In this document: positions 7,300 to 16,177 of the stretch, piece by piece
Position numbering within the stretch: the first letter of the stretch is position 1
How the letters are laid out: each line of letters opens with the position of its first letter
Assembly: GCA_945906015.1 (NCBI GenBank)
Contig: CAMDQV010000008.1
Location: forward strand, 1-21,045
Length of the DNA stretch: 21,045 bases
From: Pedobacter schmidteae
GTDB lineage: Bacteria; Bacteroidota; Bacteroidia; Sphingobacteriales; Sphingobacteriaceae
Direction of reading: 5' to 3'
Translations under genes and position numbers: made by a program
The notes under the pieces: generated by a model
Database searches by the model: none
The model's input: only the letters and a program-made list of their open reading frames with translations
Told to the model about the DNA's origin: nothing

Positions 7300-8946
7300 T
7301 TACATCATTCCACCCATACCACCACCGCCACCCATTGGAGGCATATGATGGCCACCGCCTTTGTCATCTTCAGGTTCATCAGCTAAAACCACTTCAGTAG
7401 TTAATAGCATTGATGCGATTGATGCTGCATTTTCTAATGCAATACGACCAACCTTGGTAGGGTCAATAACACCGGCACCTATCAGGTTTTCATAAACATC
7501 TGTACGTGCATTGTATCCAAAGTCTTCTTTACCTTCTTTTACTTTTTGAACCACGATAGAACCTTCAATGCCTGCATTCTGACAGATCTGACGCAATGGT
7601 TCTTCAATTGCACGTCTGATGATCGCAATACCTGTGTTCTCATCTTCATTAGATCCTTTAAGATTAGTTAATGATTCGATAGCACGAATGAAAGCAACAC
7701 CACCACCGGCAACGATACCTTCTTCAACCGCAGCACGGGTTGCATGTAAAGCATCATCAACTCTGTCTTTTTTCTCTTTCATTTCAACTTCAGTAGCAGC
7801 ACCAACATAAAGTACAGCAACACCACCAGAAAGTTTCGCTAAACGCTCTTGTAGTTTTTCCTTATCGTAATCAGAAGTTGTAGTTTCAACCTGTGCTTTG
7901 ATCTGGTTAACACGAGCTTTGATATCAGAAGATTTACCTGCACCGTTAATTACGATGGTATTATCTTTATCAACTACTACTTTTTCTGCCTGACCTAAGT
8001 AAGTAAGATCTGCATTTTCTAATTTATAACCTCTTTCTTCAGAGATAACTGTTCCGCCTGTAAGGATAGCGATATCTTCAAGCATTGCTTTACGACGATC
8101 ACCAAATCCAGGGGCTTTAACTGCAGCAACTTTCAGTGAACCACGGATCTTATTAACAACAAGAGTTGCTAAAGCTTCACCATCAAGATCTTCTGCGATG
8201 ATAAGTAATGGTTTACCTGTTTGAACTTGCTTTTCAAGTACCGGAAGTAATTCTTTCATAGAAGAGATTTTCTTATCATAGATAAGAATATATGGGTTTT
8301 CTAACTCAACTTCCATTTTATCAGCGTTGGTAACAAAATATGGAGATAAGTAACCACGGTCAAATTGCATACCTTCAACTGTTTTCATTTCAGTTTCAGT
8401 ACCTTTTGCTTCTTCAACTGTAATTACACCATCTTTACCAACTTTGGCCATTGCATCAGCAATCAGAGTTCCGATTATTTCATCATTGTTTGCTGAAATA
8501 GCAGCAACTTGTTTGATTTTTTTGTTGTCTTCACCAACAGACTGAGATTGTTTCTTCAGGTTGGCAACCACAGCAGTAACTGCTTTGTCGATACCGCGTT
8601 TTAAATCCATTGGATTTGCACCAGCAGCAACGTTCTTAATTCCTGCTGTAACAATCGCCTGAGCTAAAACAGTTGCAGTAGTAGTACCATCGCCAGCCTG
8701 ATCAGCTGTTTTTGATGCAACTTCTTTTACCATTTGAGCACCCATATTTTCAAGGGCGTCTTTTAATTCAATTTCTTTGGCAACAGTAACACCATCTTTA
8801 GTGATAGATGGTGAACCAAATTTCTTATCAATAATTACATTACGTCCTTTTGGTCCAAGAGTTACTTTAACTGCATTGGCAAGGATATCCACGCCTCTTT
8901 TCAGAGCATCGCGTGCTTCAACGTTGTATTTAACTTGTTTTGACAT
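7300..8946 (-). CDS. groL: Chaperonin GroEL (Hsp60)
   Basis: 548-residue chaperonin subunit; double heptameric rings fold cytosolic proteins with ATP and the GroES lid. The whole chain matches the family: [20 protein letters not shown], the nucleotide-binding segment [14 protein letters not shown] near residue 85, [29 protein letters not shown], and the Gly-Met-rich C-terminal tail [14 protein letters not shown] typical of functional GroEL. It is the second gene of a groES-groEL operon with an unusually long 141-bp spacer containing a short repeat cluster (9031-9075), and it ends at a strong terminator. No CIRCE element is visible before either gene; control more likely acts at the promoter before groES. 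Codon use looks like that of a highly expressed gene. Confidence 0.99.
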   Translation of the reverse strand: MSKQVKYNVEARDALKRGVDILANAVKVTLGPKGRNVIIDKKFGSPSITKDGVTVAKEIELKDALENMGAQMVKEVASKTADQAGDGTTTATVLAQAIVTAGIKNVAAGANPMDLKRGIDKAVTAVVANLKKQSQSVGEDNKKIKQVAAISANNDEIIGTLIADAMAKVGKDGVITVEEAKGTETEMKTVEGMQFDRGYLSPYFVTNADKMEVELENPYILIYDKKISSMKELLPVLEKQVQTGKPLLIIAEDLDGEALATLVVNKIRGSLKVAAVKAPGFGDRRKAMLEDIAILTGGTVISEERGYKLENADLTYLGQAEKVVVDKDNTIVINGAGKSSDIKARVNQIKAQVETTTSDYDKEKLQERLAKLSGGVAVLYVGAATEVEMKEKKDRVDDALHATRAAVEEGIVAGGGVAFIRAIESLTNLKGSNEDENTGIAIIRRAIEEPLRQICQNAGIEGSIVVQKVKEGKEDFGYNARTDVYENLIGAGVIDPTKVGRIALENAASIASMLLTTEVVLADEPEDDKGGGHHMPPMGGGGGMGGMM

Positions 8947-9030
8947 GTTTTAAGATTTTAAATGCTGGAGCTAATTCAAAACAGATGTTTGGATTAGGCT
9001 CCTGGGTTTAAATTTATTAGATTTTGGTTA

Positions 9031-9077
9031 AGAGGTATGAAGTCCGATGTCTGAGGTCTGATTTCCGACTTCCGGAT
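9031..9077 (-). repeat. Short pyrimidine/purine repeat cluster in the groES-groEL spacer
   Basis: On the minus strand the segment directly after the groES stop contains CAGACCTCAGACATC, GGACTTCATACCTC and related decamer-like units. These are the same motif family as the arrays at 6770-7244, but in the opposite orientation relative to the window. It lies inside the groESL transcript, so in the mRNA it could pair with the downstream array only if transcription passes the groEL terminator. Confidence 0.6.
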
Positions 9078-9087
9078 TCCTTCTTCC

Positions 9088-9381
9088 TTATAGTATTGCG
9101 AAAATATCAGATTCACGCATGATAAGATATTCTTTACCATCATGAGTAATCTCAGTGCCAGCATACTTGCCGTATAATACCACATCGCCTACTTTATAAG
9201 CCATAGGGATCAAATTACCGGTTTGTTCCGCATATTTACCCGGACCAACGGCTACAACAGTTCCTTTTTGAGGTTTTTCTTTTGCAGTATCAGGAATGTA
9301 AAGTCCTGAGGCTGTTTTTTCTTCAGCTTGAGCAGCTTCTATAACTACCCGGTCTGCGCTAGGTTTGATATTTAATGCCAT
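9088..9381 (-). CDS. groS: Co-chaperonin GroES (Hsp10)
   Basis: 97-residue heptameric lid of the GroEL chamber. It begins [27 protein letters not shown], carries the mobile loop segment [18 protein letters not shown] (about 24-41) that binds GroEL, and ends with the usual [14 protein letters not shown]. Length and motif order are standard. First gene of the groESL operon; groEL follows after 141 bp. A likely promoter lies upstream with -33 TTTG at 9472-9469 and a -7 element ending TTTG at 9449-9442, giving a leader of roughly 50 nt. It is separated from secG by a terminator, so it is not simply read through from the secG operon. Confidence 0.98.
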   Translation of the reverse strand: MALNIKPSADRVVIEAAQAEEKTASGLYIPDTAKEKPQKGTVVAVGPGKYAEQTGNLIPMAYKVGDVVLYGKYAGTEITHDGKEYLIMRESDIFAIL

Positions 9382-9441
9382 ATTGTTGTTATGTATTTAA
9401 TTAATTAAATTTTTCTTCATTGTTGAAGTCACTAACTATGC

Positions 9442-9472
9442 CAAATGACCTCTGGTCAGTATTCTTGTCAAA
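9442..9472 (-). promoter_or_regulatory. Candidate groESL promoter with overlapping 5-3-5 palindrome
   Basis: On the minus strand, TTTG (9472-9469), a 19-nt spacer and GTCATTTG (9449-9442) fit the Bacteroidota housekeeping pattern TTTG-N19-TAnnTTTG except for the first two -7 bases. The perfect inverted repeat TGACC-TCT-GGTCA (9446-9458) overlaps the -7 element and spacer, the position of an operator. Position and motif are seen; function is inferred. Confidence 0.5.
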
Positions 9473-9551
9473 TTTTCATTAATAGAAACTTTTACTGGCT
9501 TGATTCAATCTTTTTCGGTGTCAAGCTGTCAGTTAAATGTAAGCCAGTTCC

Positions 9552-9578
9552 AAAAAAAATTCACCCGCGATCAGGTGA
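9552..9578 (-). terminator. Intrinsic terminator of secG
   Basis: Minus-strand TCACC (9578-9574) and GGTGA (9565-9561) pair around an 8-nt loop and are followed by A and eight T residues (9559-9552), 20 nt past the secG stop. This is a classic terminator and marks the end of the operon before groES. Confidence 0.85.
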
Positions 9579-9598
9579 CCTTTACTATTGATTTCTTA

Positions 9599-9934
9599 TT
9601 ATCTTTTTACGGTATCAGTAGGAAGTGAAAAATTTGATGGTGCAGCAACTGGTGCAGCAGGTTTATTGATTTGATTTTGAATTTCATTTTTTTCTTGATC
9701 AACAACTCCTCCGCGGGGTACAACAACATTAACCATCAATGCTAAAACCATCAGTGTTACCGCTAGAACCCATGTTCCCTTTTCAAGAAAATCACCTGTT
9801 CTCTGAACTCCCATGATATTGTTGGAACCTGCAAAACCTGATGATAGGCCGCCTCCTTTAGGATTTTGGATCAAAATGATCACTACTAGCAGAAAACAAA
9901 CAATGATTGCTAGAATAATAATTGTATATAACAT
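9599..9934 (-). CDS. secG: Preprotein translocase subunit SecG
   Basis: 111-residue inner-membrane protein of the SecYEG channel. There are two transmembrane helices (about 2-22 and 53-73) joined by the conserved cytoplasmic loop, which contains IQNPKGGGLSSGFAGSNNIMGVQRTGDFLEKGTW, the SecG hallmark with its GGG and FG/FAG turns. The tail after VPRGG is hydrophilic and proline/alanine-rich, as in other Bacteroidota SecG. The gene starts 5 nt after the stop of the TPR gene and ends at a strong terminator. It is therefore the last gene of the run from the AAA+ activator through lptE, a gene order I remember as recurring in Bacteroidota; it links outer-membrane LPS assembly with protein export. 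Confidence 0.93.
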   Translation of the reverse strand: MLYTIIILAIIVCFLLVVIILIQNPKGGGLSSGFAGSNNIMGVQRTGDFLEKGTWVLAVTLMVLALMVNVVVPRGGVVDQEKNEIQNQINKPAAPVAAPSNFSLPTDTVKR

Positions 9935-9939
9935 ATTTT

Positions 9940-10938
9940 TTAATTTACTTTCTTTTCTAATTCAAGAATTTGATCGGCAAAGTACGTGCTTTTTTCCGGA
10001 AATTTCAAACTTAAATTTTTGTAGGTATCGATCGCTTTTTGAAACAACATTTGATCTGTGTAGATCTGAGCTAATGTTTCTGAAACCAGGTCATTTGGAT
10101 CCTCTGCACTTTTACGGGCCTTATTCTCGGTATCTAATTTTTGTGAATTTGGTGGTTTGATCTGCGGCTCTTCTTTAATGAACTTATCTAGGATCAAATC
10201 TTCTTTCCGCCGAACCTGAAAAGGGACAGTTTGTGGCGCGTTTTCTACAGCCTCAAGAGGTGATTGCAAATGGAATATATTTTCAATGATCTGACTGCTT
10301 AACTGATCAACCGAATTTCTTTTTATGGTCTGCGTAGTATCCAGTTTGAATTCTACAAATGGTTGATAATTATCAGAATGCTCATTTCTTGTTTTGTTAA
10401 GCCACCATAAAAATGAATATGGCATTTTATCATCATCGTATTTTGATACATTATGATCTGTTTCCTTGACTTTGGAAGGCTTTACTAGAGATTCTGTAAC
10501 CGGTATATATACAGGGGCAACGATTTCGATTCCATCAGTTTTGGTTTCAATTTGGTTTTCGTCCTGTTGCTGGCTTCCTTCTGTTAATGACAGCTCTTCA
10601 AATTCTTGTTCATCAAGTTGTTTCTCACTGTCGTAAATTTCTATGAAATTTGTACGTATTTGAGGGTTACTAGTTAATTTTTCAGGGGTGTTAAGTGCTG
10701 TGTATAAAACAGTTCTGTCAGGAATCAGTAGTGCTATTCTTGCAAAATGGTCTGCATTTTTTGATGAATCCTGAGCAGCTATAGCGCGTGAATAAATAAT
10801 ATGCAGCAGCTGGCAATACGGAAATTTTTCAAGTGCAGATTGAAATTCTCCAGGTTCGGCAGAGCTTGCTGCCGATGGATTTGCAACATATTCTGAAAAT
10901 AATTTGATACCAAAATCCTGCTTATTTGCCTCTTCCAC
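9940..10938 (-). CDS. TPR-containing protein of unknown function
   Basis: 332 residues, soluble, without signal peptide or membrane segment. The N-terminal 120 residues are helical ([36 protein letters not shown]), the middle is acidic and low-complexity, and the C-terminal 50 residues form a TPR-like helix pair ([36 protein letters not shown]). The start is GTG at 10938: an upstream in-frame stop lies within 9 nt, and the ATG at 10948 is in another frame that stops after eight codons. It lies between lptE and secG, with gaps of 31 and 5 nt, so it is co-transcribed with envelope genes. I recognise it only as a Bacteroidota conserved hypothetical; no biochemical role can be assigned. The N-terminal helical repeats may themselves be a degenerate TPR. 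Confidence 0.75.
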   Translation of the reverse strand: MEEANKQDFGIKLFSEYVANPSAASSAEPGEFQSALEKFPYCQLLHIIYSRAIAAQDSSKNADHFARIALLIPDRTVLYTALNTPEKLTSNPQIRTNFIEIYDSEKQLDEQEFEELSLTEGSQQQDENQIETKTDGIEIVAPVYIPVTESLVKPSKVKETDHNVSKYDDDKMPYSFLWWLNKTRNEHSDNYQPFVEFKLDTTQTIKRNSVDQLSSQIIENIFHLQSPLEAVENAPQTVPFQVRRKEDLILDKFIKEEPQIKPPNSQKLDTENKARKSAEDPNDLVSETLAQIYTDQMLFQKAIDTYKNLSLKFPEKSTYFADQILELEKKVN

Positions 10939-10969
10939 TTTTACTCATTTTTTGAAAGCTAAATATTTT

Positions 10970-11488
10970 TTACCAATTGGCAAAAGCCTTGTTAAAAATA
11001 TTCTCAGTTAGCTGACGATTGATCAATATTAATAATTTTTGTTCCTGCGTTTGTATTGGTCCCTGGTTAAGACTAAATTCCTGAAATGCTTGAAAACTTT
11101 GTTCAAAATTCAATTCTGGATTCAGGCTGTTCGTATATTTTACATTTACTGTAACTGTAACCCTATTTAATCCTGCACGATCATTGCCCTGAATAGCTAC
11201 CGGCCTGATGGTATAATCGGTAATCCTGCCCTCTAAATTAGCATCTCCATCAACCCTTACAATACTCAGTCTAGATTGATTACGAATCCTTTCTTTTAAT
11301 GCTTCAGTGAATTGTTGACTTAAATAAGGAACTACCAAAGCGGAGGTGTTCTCGAAAAACTGCACGGTGATCGTCTTCATTTCTGGAGGAATCGAAGCGC
11401 CTGAAAATGAATAAGTTCCACAGGACTGAAAAATCAGGATGCTCAATAGAACAATAAAACACTTAATATTTAAAATAAACTTATGCAT
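10970..11488 (-). CDS. lptE: LptE family lipoprotein (LPS assembly)
   Basis: 172-residue outer-membrane lipoprotein. The signal sequence ends in a lipobox, LIFQSCG, with the lipidated Cys at position 23. The mature chain has the LptE beta-alpha-beta pattern: GTYSFSGASIPPEMKTITV, FFENTSALVVPYLSQQFTEALKER, then LEGRITDYTIRPVAI and a conserved VTVTVNVKYTN strand. LptE plugs the LptD barrel and helps place LPS in the outer leaflet. Bacteroidota members are diverged from E. coli and are usually recognised by this layout. It starts 14 nt after the AAA+ activator stop and precedes the TPR and secG genes. A generic label such as LPS assembly lipoprotein is equally reasonable. Confidence 0.82.
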   Translation of the reverse strand: MHKFILNIKCFIVLLSILIFQSCGTYSFSGASIPPEMKTITVQFFENTSALVVPYLSQQFTEALKERIRNQSRLSIVRVDGDANLEGRITDYTIRPVAIQGNDRAGLNRVTVTVNVKYTNSLNPELNFEQSFQAFQEFSLNQGPIQTQEQKLLILINRQLTENIFNKAFANW

Positions 11489-11502
11489 AGTTAAAGATGA
11501 GC

Positions 11503-12738
11503 TTATAATTCTAATTCCTTTATTTTACGATACAGGGTACGCTCAGATATTCCAAGTTCCTGTGCTGCCAGTTTCCTTTTTCCCTTGTGTTTTTTCAGGG
11601 CCTTCTTGATTAGGTCAGATTCTTTATCTACCAAAGATAATGACTCTTCAACTTCTTCAGCTTCATCCATCATATCGTATGATTTATCATTATTGGGCTG
11701 GTGAATTACCAATTGATGCTGATCTGATGGAATGTTACCACCTTCTGGAATCTCAATATCACGGTAAAGCTGATTGATCACATTTTGATTAGATTGTATA
11801 CTTGACGTGTTTCCCCCGTTTTGTATGATCTCTGCCACTAGTTTTTTGAGATCAGTCATGTCTTTTTTCATATCGAAAAGAACCTTGTAGAGGATATCAC
11901 GTTCCGAAAAATCATCTTTATTCTGGTTCTGAATTCGCATCGGAAGGGTACTTCCAGCTTCTTTAGGAATGTAATTTTGTAAGTGCTCTGCCGTTAAATT
12001 TCTTTCCTTTTCAAGTACGGCAATTTGCTCCGCAATATTTTTTAGCTGACGAACATTTCCCGGCCAGCTATAATTCATCAAAACCTGCTGTGCACTTTGG
12101 TCAAGTTGTACTGTAGGGCTTCTGTATTTATCTGTAAAATCGGCAACGAACTTCCTGAACAATAAATTGATATCCTCCTTGCGCTCTCTCAGCGCTGTTA
12201 TTTTTAATGGGACAGTGTTTAAGCGATAATAAAGATCTTCCCTGAACTTGCCCGCACTTACAGCATCAAAAACATCCTTATTTGTAGCTGCGATCACACG
12301 CACATTTGTTTTCTGTACTTTGGAAGAACCAACACGAATATATTCACCAGTTTCTAATACCCGTAACAAACGAGCCTGCGTACCAATCGGTAATTCTGCA
12401 ACCTCGTCCAGAAATATTGTTCCCCCATCTACCACTTCAAAATACCCCTTACGGGCATCATGTGCACCGGTAAATGATCCTTTTTCATGACCGAATAATT
12501 CAGAATCGATTGTTCCTTCTGGTATCGCTCCACAGTTTACCGCGATAAATGGGCCATGTTTACGGGCACTTAATGAATGAATAATATGAGAAAATACCTC
12601 TTTACCACTTCCGCTTTCGCCCGTGATCAGCACCGAAATATCAGTTGGTGCTACTTGCCTGGCAATATCAATAGCTCTGTTGAGTAAAGGTGAATTCCCT
12701 ATTATTCCAAATCGGTTTTTTATATCCTGAACATCCAT
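11503..12738 (-). CDS. Sigma-54-interacting AAA+ transcriptional regulator without sensor domain
   Basis: 411-residue bacterial enhancer-binding protein. The AAA+ domain starts almost at the N-terminus: Walker A GESGSGKE (40-47), the sigma-54 contact loop as GSFTGA (87-92; most members have GAFTGA), Walker B IFLDEVAELP (108 on) and the sensor-type segment YSWPGNVRQLKN. A variable linker follows at about 270-370. A Fis-type helix-turn-helix ends the protein (KGKRKLAAQELGISERTLYRKIKEL). There is no receiver, PAS or GAF domain, so activity is probably set by protein level or a partner. It lies 57 bp behind miaB and 14 nt before lptE. A perfect 12-bp palindrome overlapping a candidate promoter lies directly upstream, which suggests its own regulation. 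Targets are unknown. Confidence 0.9.
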   Translation of the reverse strand: MDVQDIKNRFGIIGNSPLLNRAIDIARQVAPTDISVLITGESGSGKEVFSHIIHSLSARKHGPFIAVNCGAIPEGTIDSELFGHEKGSFTGAHDARKGYFEVVDGGTIFLDEVAELPIGTQARLLRVLETGEYIRVGSSKVQKTNVRVIAATNKDVFDAVSAGKFREDLYYRLNTVPLKITALRERKEDINLLFRKFVADFTDKYRSPTVQLDQSAQQVLMNYSWPGNVRQLKNIAEQIAVLEKERNLTAEHLQNYIPKEAGSTLPMRIQNQNKDDFSERDILYKVLFDMKKDMTDLKKLVAEIIQNGGNTSSIQSNQNVINQLYRDIEIPEGGNIPSDQHQLVIHQPNNDKSYDMMDEAEEVEESLSLVDKESDLIKKALKKHKGKRKLAAQELGISERTLYRKIKELEL

Positions 12739-12756
12739 ATTCTTATCCTTCCTATA

Positions 12757-12790
12757 TGCAAATGATGATTGGTCATCATTTGCAAAGTTA
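12757..12790 (-). promoter_or_regulatory. Palindrome overlapping the -7 element before the AAA+ regulator gene
   Basis: A perfect 12-bp inverted repeat, TGCAAATGATGA (12757-12768) and TCATCATTTGCA (12773-12784), encloses TTGG. Its distal end overlaps TAACTTTG (12790-12783, minus strand), an exact match to the Bacteroidota -7 consensus TAnnTTTG. The -33 side is weak (TTGG or ATTG, 21-22 nt upstream, inside miaB). The start site would fall in the palindrome, so this may be an operator or a 5' leader hairpin. It has no U-tract, so it is not a terminator. AGGAAGGA lies between it and the start codon. Confidence 0.55.
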
Positions 12791-12795
12791 TTTTA

Positions 12796-14217
12796 TTAAT
12801 TAATAAGTTGACCAATAAGCGTGGCCGGTGTGCAACGAACTATTGCCACATTAACGTAGTCGCCGCGTTTATTATTTTCATTGGCCGGGAAAACAACGGT
12901 GATATTATGTTCAGTTTTCCCTGAAAAATCCTGATCGGATTTTTTCGAAAAGCCATCGATTAGTACGCGATGTATTTTGCCAATGTGCTGCTCCAGCCGA
13001 TGTAATGAACTGGCCTGCTGCATTTTCAGGATTTCATTAAAACGACGTGTTTTAACTTCTTCAGGTATATCATCTTCAAAACGTTTGGCCGCCAGCGTAC
13101 CCGGACGTTCCGAATAGGTGTACATGTATGCAAAATCAAACTTCACATAATCCATCAAACTTAATGTATCCTGATGTTCTTCTTCTGTTTCAGTACAAAA
13201 ACCAATGATCACATCTGTTGAAATGGAGCATTCAGGGATCAAACGCCTGATGGCATCGATCCTTTCAAGATACCATTCCCGGGTATAGGTGCGGTTCATC
13301 AGCTCTAGTACCCGTGAATTTCCTGATTGTACCGGCAAATGGATATGATTACAGATATTATCATATTTATTCATTGTATGTAATACCTCATTGGTGATAT
13401 CTTTTGGATGAGACGTAGAAAAACGAACACGCAATCGTGGATCGATCTGAGCAACAAGCTCCAGAAGGCCTGCAAAATTTAGCTTGTCTTCCCATTTATA
13501 TGAATCCACGTTCTGGCCCAGCAGAGTAATTTCACGATAGCCCTCTGCAACTAATTCTTTGGCTTCTCTGACAATTGATTCTGGATCTCTGCTTCGTTCT
13601 CTTCCCCTTGTAAATGGAACCACACAGAAAGAGCACATATTATCGCAGCCGCGCATGATGGAAACAAAAGCAGAGATGCCATTGCTGTTTAACCGAACCG
13701 GACTAATATCTGCATAGGTTTCTTCACGGGATAGGAGAACATTTACAGTACGCATTCCTTCGTCGGCCTGTGAAAGTAAATTGGGTAGATCGCGATATGA
13801 GTCTGGCCCGATAACGATATCAACCAGCTTCTCTTCTTCTAAAAACTTAGATTTTAGGCGCTCAGCCATACATCCTAGTACACCGATCGTGATTCCGGGA
13901 CGCTTCTTTTTTGCCGCGCTGAACTCACGGAGCCTGTTTCTTACTCTTTGTTCGGCATTATCACGTATCGAACAGGTATTGATAAATATGACATCTGCCT
14001 CTTTATAATGAGCAGTTGTTTCGAAACCCATATCCAGCATCAAAGATGCAACAATCTCACTGTCAGCAAAATTCATTGCACAGCCGTAACTCTCTATATA
14101 GAGTTTGCGTCCGGTATATTGTTTTGGCCTTTCAATTAGTAAGGCTTCACCCTGACGGGATTCATCATGCAAGGCAATCTCTGATGAATCTTTTAAGTTT
14201 AATGGGCGGTCAGACAT
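12796..14217 (-). CDS. miaB: tRNA-2-methylthio-N6-dimethylallyladenosine synthase MiaB
   Basis: 473-residue radical SAM methylthiotransferase that adds the 2-methylthio group to i6A37 of tRNAs reading UNN codons. The N-terminal UPF0004 domain supplies Cys46 (ESYGCAMN), Cys82 ([10 protein letters not shown]) and Cys116 (VLGCMAER) for the auxiliary iron-sulfur cluster. The radical SAM motif CDNMCSFC is at Cys191, Cys195 and Cys198, followed by [12 protein letters not shown], which distinguishes MiaB from RimO. A TRAM RNA-binding domain occupies about 412-473. The start is ATG at 14217, with a good promoter match just upstream (14237-14268) and a leader of only about 14 nt. The first 35 residues precede the family core and are variable. 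It is the first gene of the minus-strand run towards the AAA+ regulator. Confidence 0.97.
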   Translation of the reverse strand: MSDRPLNLKDSSEIALHDESRQGEALLIERPKQYTGRKLYIESYGCAMNFADSEIVASLMLDMGFETTAHYKEADVIFINTCSIRDNAEQRVRNRLREFSAAKKKRPGITIGVLGCMAERLKSKFLEEEKLVDIVIGPDSYRDLPNLLSQADEGMRTVNVLLSREETYADISPVRLNSNGISAFVSIMRGCDNMCSFCVVPFTRGRERSRDPESIVREAKELVAEGYREITLLGQNVDSYKWEDKLNFAGLLELVAQIDPRLRVRFSTSHPKDITNEVLHTMNKYDNICNHIHLPVQSGNSRVLELMNRTYTREWYLERIDAIRRLIPECSISTDVIIGFCTETEEEHQDTLSLMDYVKFDFAYMYTYSERPGTLAAKRFEDDIPEEVKTRRFNEILKMQQASSLHRLEQHIGKIHRVLIDGFSKKSDQDFSGKTEHNITVVFPANENNKRGDYVNVAIVRCTPATLIGQLIN

Positions 14218-14236
14218 TTGAATATTAGTTAGTTTA

Positions 14237-14268
14237 CAAAAATACGTAAATTTCTATTGAATGACAAT
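14237..14268 (-). promoter_or_regulatory. Candidate miaB promoter
   Basis: On the minus strand, ATTG (14268-14265), a 20-nt spacer and TATTTTTG (14244-14237), an exact TAnnTTTG match, lie 20 nt before the miaB ATG. This fits the Bacteroidota primary sigma pattern with one -33 mismatch. Confidence 0.5.
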
Positions 14269-14377
14269 TTGTCAGGCACACTTTTTTATCTTAATTCTAA
14301 TAATTTTATTTTTCGTTGACATATCCCGCAGGTATTTATTGGTATTAATTGTATAAGTTTAAATTTTAGACAGATAT

Positions 14378-16177
14378 ATGACTAAAATAAATAGTTATGC
14401 TATTATCCGGAAATGGGTACTGATTGGATTTTTGTCTCTGATCGCTTTGATTTCTGGTTTAGCCATCTATCTTAATTATTACTGGAAACCCATTATTGCC
14501 GAAAGAATTAAGGAAGCTATTCACCAATCTACGGATGGTTTGTATCGTATTGATTTTGATAATGTGAGAATGAATTTTGTTACAGGGAGAATGACTATTC
14601 TCAAAATCCGTTTCACACCAGATACTATGGTATACAACGCAATGAAAAGAGACAGTATTGCTCCTCGGCACTTGTATACAGTTGTTGTTGCTAAACTTAT
14701 CCTAAAAAGAATAAAGCCCTGGAAGGTTTATTTTGATAGGGATCTGGAAATGGGATCAATAGAGATCGACCGTCCTAGTCTGGAGCTTAATTTTACTGAT
14801 TTAAAGAATAATAACGGCACTTTGAAAGGCAATAAGCGTACAGCCTACCAGCGATTGGCTCCTTATTTGAAGTCGGTTAAGATTGGTGATATTATTTTCA
14901 AAAATGCCGACTTTAAATACATTGATAAGAGCTTGAACGGAAGAAAGGAAACTGCTCTAAAGAGCCTCTATATTAAGATTAGCGATCTTCTTATCGATTC
15001 TGCATCCCAATTTGATAAGTCGCGTCTGTATTATACCCGTGATATATATGCAGAACTGATGGGGTACAACACGATCACATTAGACAAAAATTACAGTGTT
15101 CAAATTAAGGAATTAAGAGCTTCAACTGCAGGTGCTTATTTTCGAATGAATGGCATTCGGGTAGTTCCGCGTTTTGGGGAAATGGAGTTTTCGCGAAGAT
15201 TTAAATTCCAGAAACCCCGATACACCGTGAATATTGAAGATTTGCAGCTCAATAAGATTGATTATGAACTACTGAACAGAGAACGGCGAATTTCTGCTTC
15301 GTCATTGATCTTAAGCAGGGCTAATTTATCTATTTTCCTCAACAGGCAGATTCCTGACTCAATAAGGAATAAGGGAATGAATTTCCCTCAGATAGCTTTG
15401 CAGCGGTTTAACTTAAATACCACAGTCGATTCAGTTTTATTGCATAATTCCATAGTAGATTATTCGGAGTATAATCCGAGTTCTCTCCGTAAAGGAAAAG
15501 TTACTTTCAGCCAAATAAATGGAACCATAACCAATTTAACGAACGATTCAATTAATCTCATCAAAAACAAATACAGTGATGTGAAACTTACTTCACTCCT
15601 CATGGATCGGGGTAGATTGGATGCAACTATGAAATTTAATCTGAATGATCCAGGCGGAGTATTTGAATATGCTGGGCGCCTCGGCAACATTGATGCAGGC
15701 CTTCTTAACTCTGCGATTAGGCCATTGTCTCTTATTGAGATCAAATCTGGGTTTATTGATAAAATGATAGTCAAAGGAACCGGCAGTTTAAAAGGTGTAA
15801 GAGGTAAACTGACCTGTTATTATAAGGATCTTAAGATAGCCCTGCTCGAAATGAGTGGTAAAACAATCAGGCTAAAAAGAAAAGGAATTGCCTCAATCTT
15901 TGCCAATATCCTGATCATAAAAGATGATAATCCATCTCCTGGTGCACCTGTTAGAACATCTAATTTTCTATTTAACCGTCCACAGCATTCTTCCTTTTTT
16001 AATATGATATGGAAAGGCTTTGCTGGAGCTTTACTCGAGACCATCGGTTTTGACTCTGCCACACAAAAAGAGATTAAAGTCAGATTGCGGAAAATGGAAA
16101 ACGAACGTATCGCCAGAGATGGACGGAGAGAGGGTAGGTTGAGGAAGAGAGATATACGAAGAAGTAATAGAAATTGA
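14378..16177 (+). CDS. Large membrane-anchored AsmA-like protein of unknown function
   Basis: 599 residues with one N-terminal transmembrane helix (about 13-34) and a long periplasmic, beta-rich remainder. The N-terminal layout, a short basic cytoplasmic tip, one helix, YYWKPIIAERIKEAI, then YRIDFDNVRMNFVTGRMTI and IEIDRPSLELN, resembles AsmA/DUF748-type proteins of the bridge-like lipid-transfer superfamily, in which repeated beta segments form a groove. A segment at about 470-500 (GSLKGVRGKLTCYYKDLKI) also fits the AsmA C-terminal pattern. The last 30 residues are strongly basic (RREGRLRKRDIRRSNRN). It stands alone, divergent from miaB, with no partner gene. No catalytic motif is visible. 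The assignment is by pattern, and a plain hypothetical protein label is defensible. Confidence 0.7.
   Translation: MTKINSYAIIRKWVLIGFLSLIALISGLAIYLNYYWKPIIAERIKEAIHQSTDGLYRIDFDNVRMNFVTGRMTILKIRFTPDTMVYNAMKRDSIAPRHLYTVVVAKLILKRIKPWKVYFDRDLEMGSIEIDRPSLELNFTDLKNNNGTLKGNKRTAYQRLAPYLKSVKIGDIIFKNADFKYIDKSLNGRKETALKSLYIKISDLLIDSASQFDKSRLYYTRDIYAELMGYNTITLDKNYSVQIKELRASTAGAYFRMNGIRVVPRFGEMEFSRRFKFQKPRYTVNIEDLQLNKIDYELLNRERRISASSLILSRANLSIFLNRQIPDSIRNKGMNFPQIALQRFNLNTTVDSVLLHNSIVDYSEYNPSSLRKGKVTFSQINGTITNLTNDSINLIKNKYSDVKLTSLLMDRGRLDATMKFNLNDPGGVFEYAGRLGNIDAGLLNSAIRPLSLIEIKSGFIDKMIVKGTGSLKGVRGKLTCYYKDLKIALLEMSGKTIRLKRKGIASIFANILIIKDDNPSPGAPVRTSNFLFNRPQHSSFFNMIWKGFAGALLETIGFDSATQKEIKVRLRKMENERIARDGRREGRLRKRDIRRSNRN

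Noticed and set aside
8994..9185. Minus-strand 63-codon frame across the groES-groEL spacer
   Set aside because: It overlaps groES out of frame and runs through the repeat cluster; it looks like a chance frame.
9813..10160. 115-codon open frame on the plus strand opposite secG and the TPR gene
   Set aside because: It lies antisense to two well-supported genes, spans their junction and has no family resemblance.
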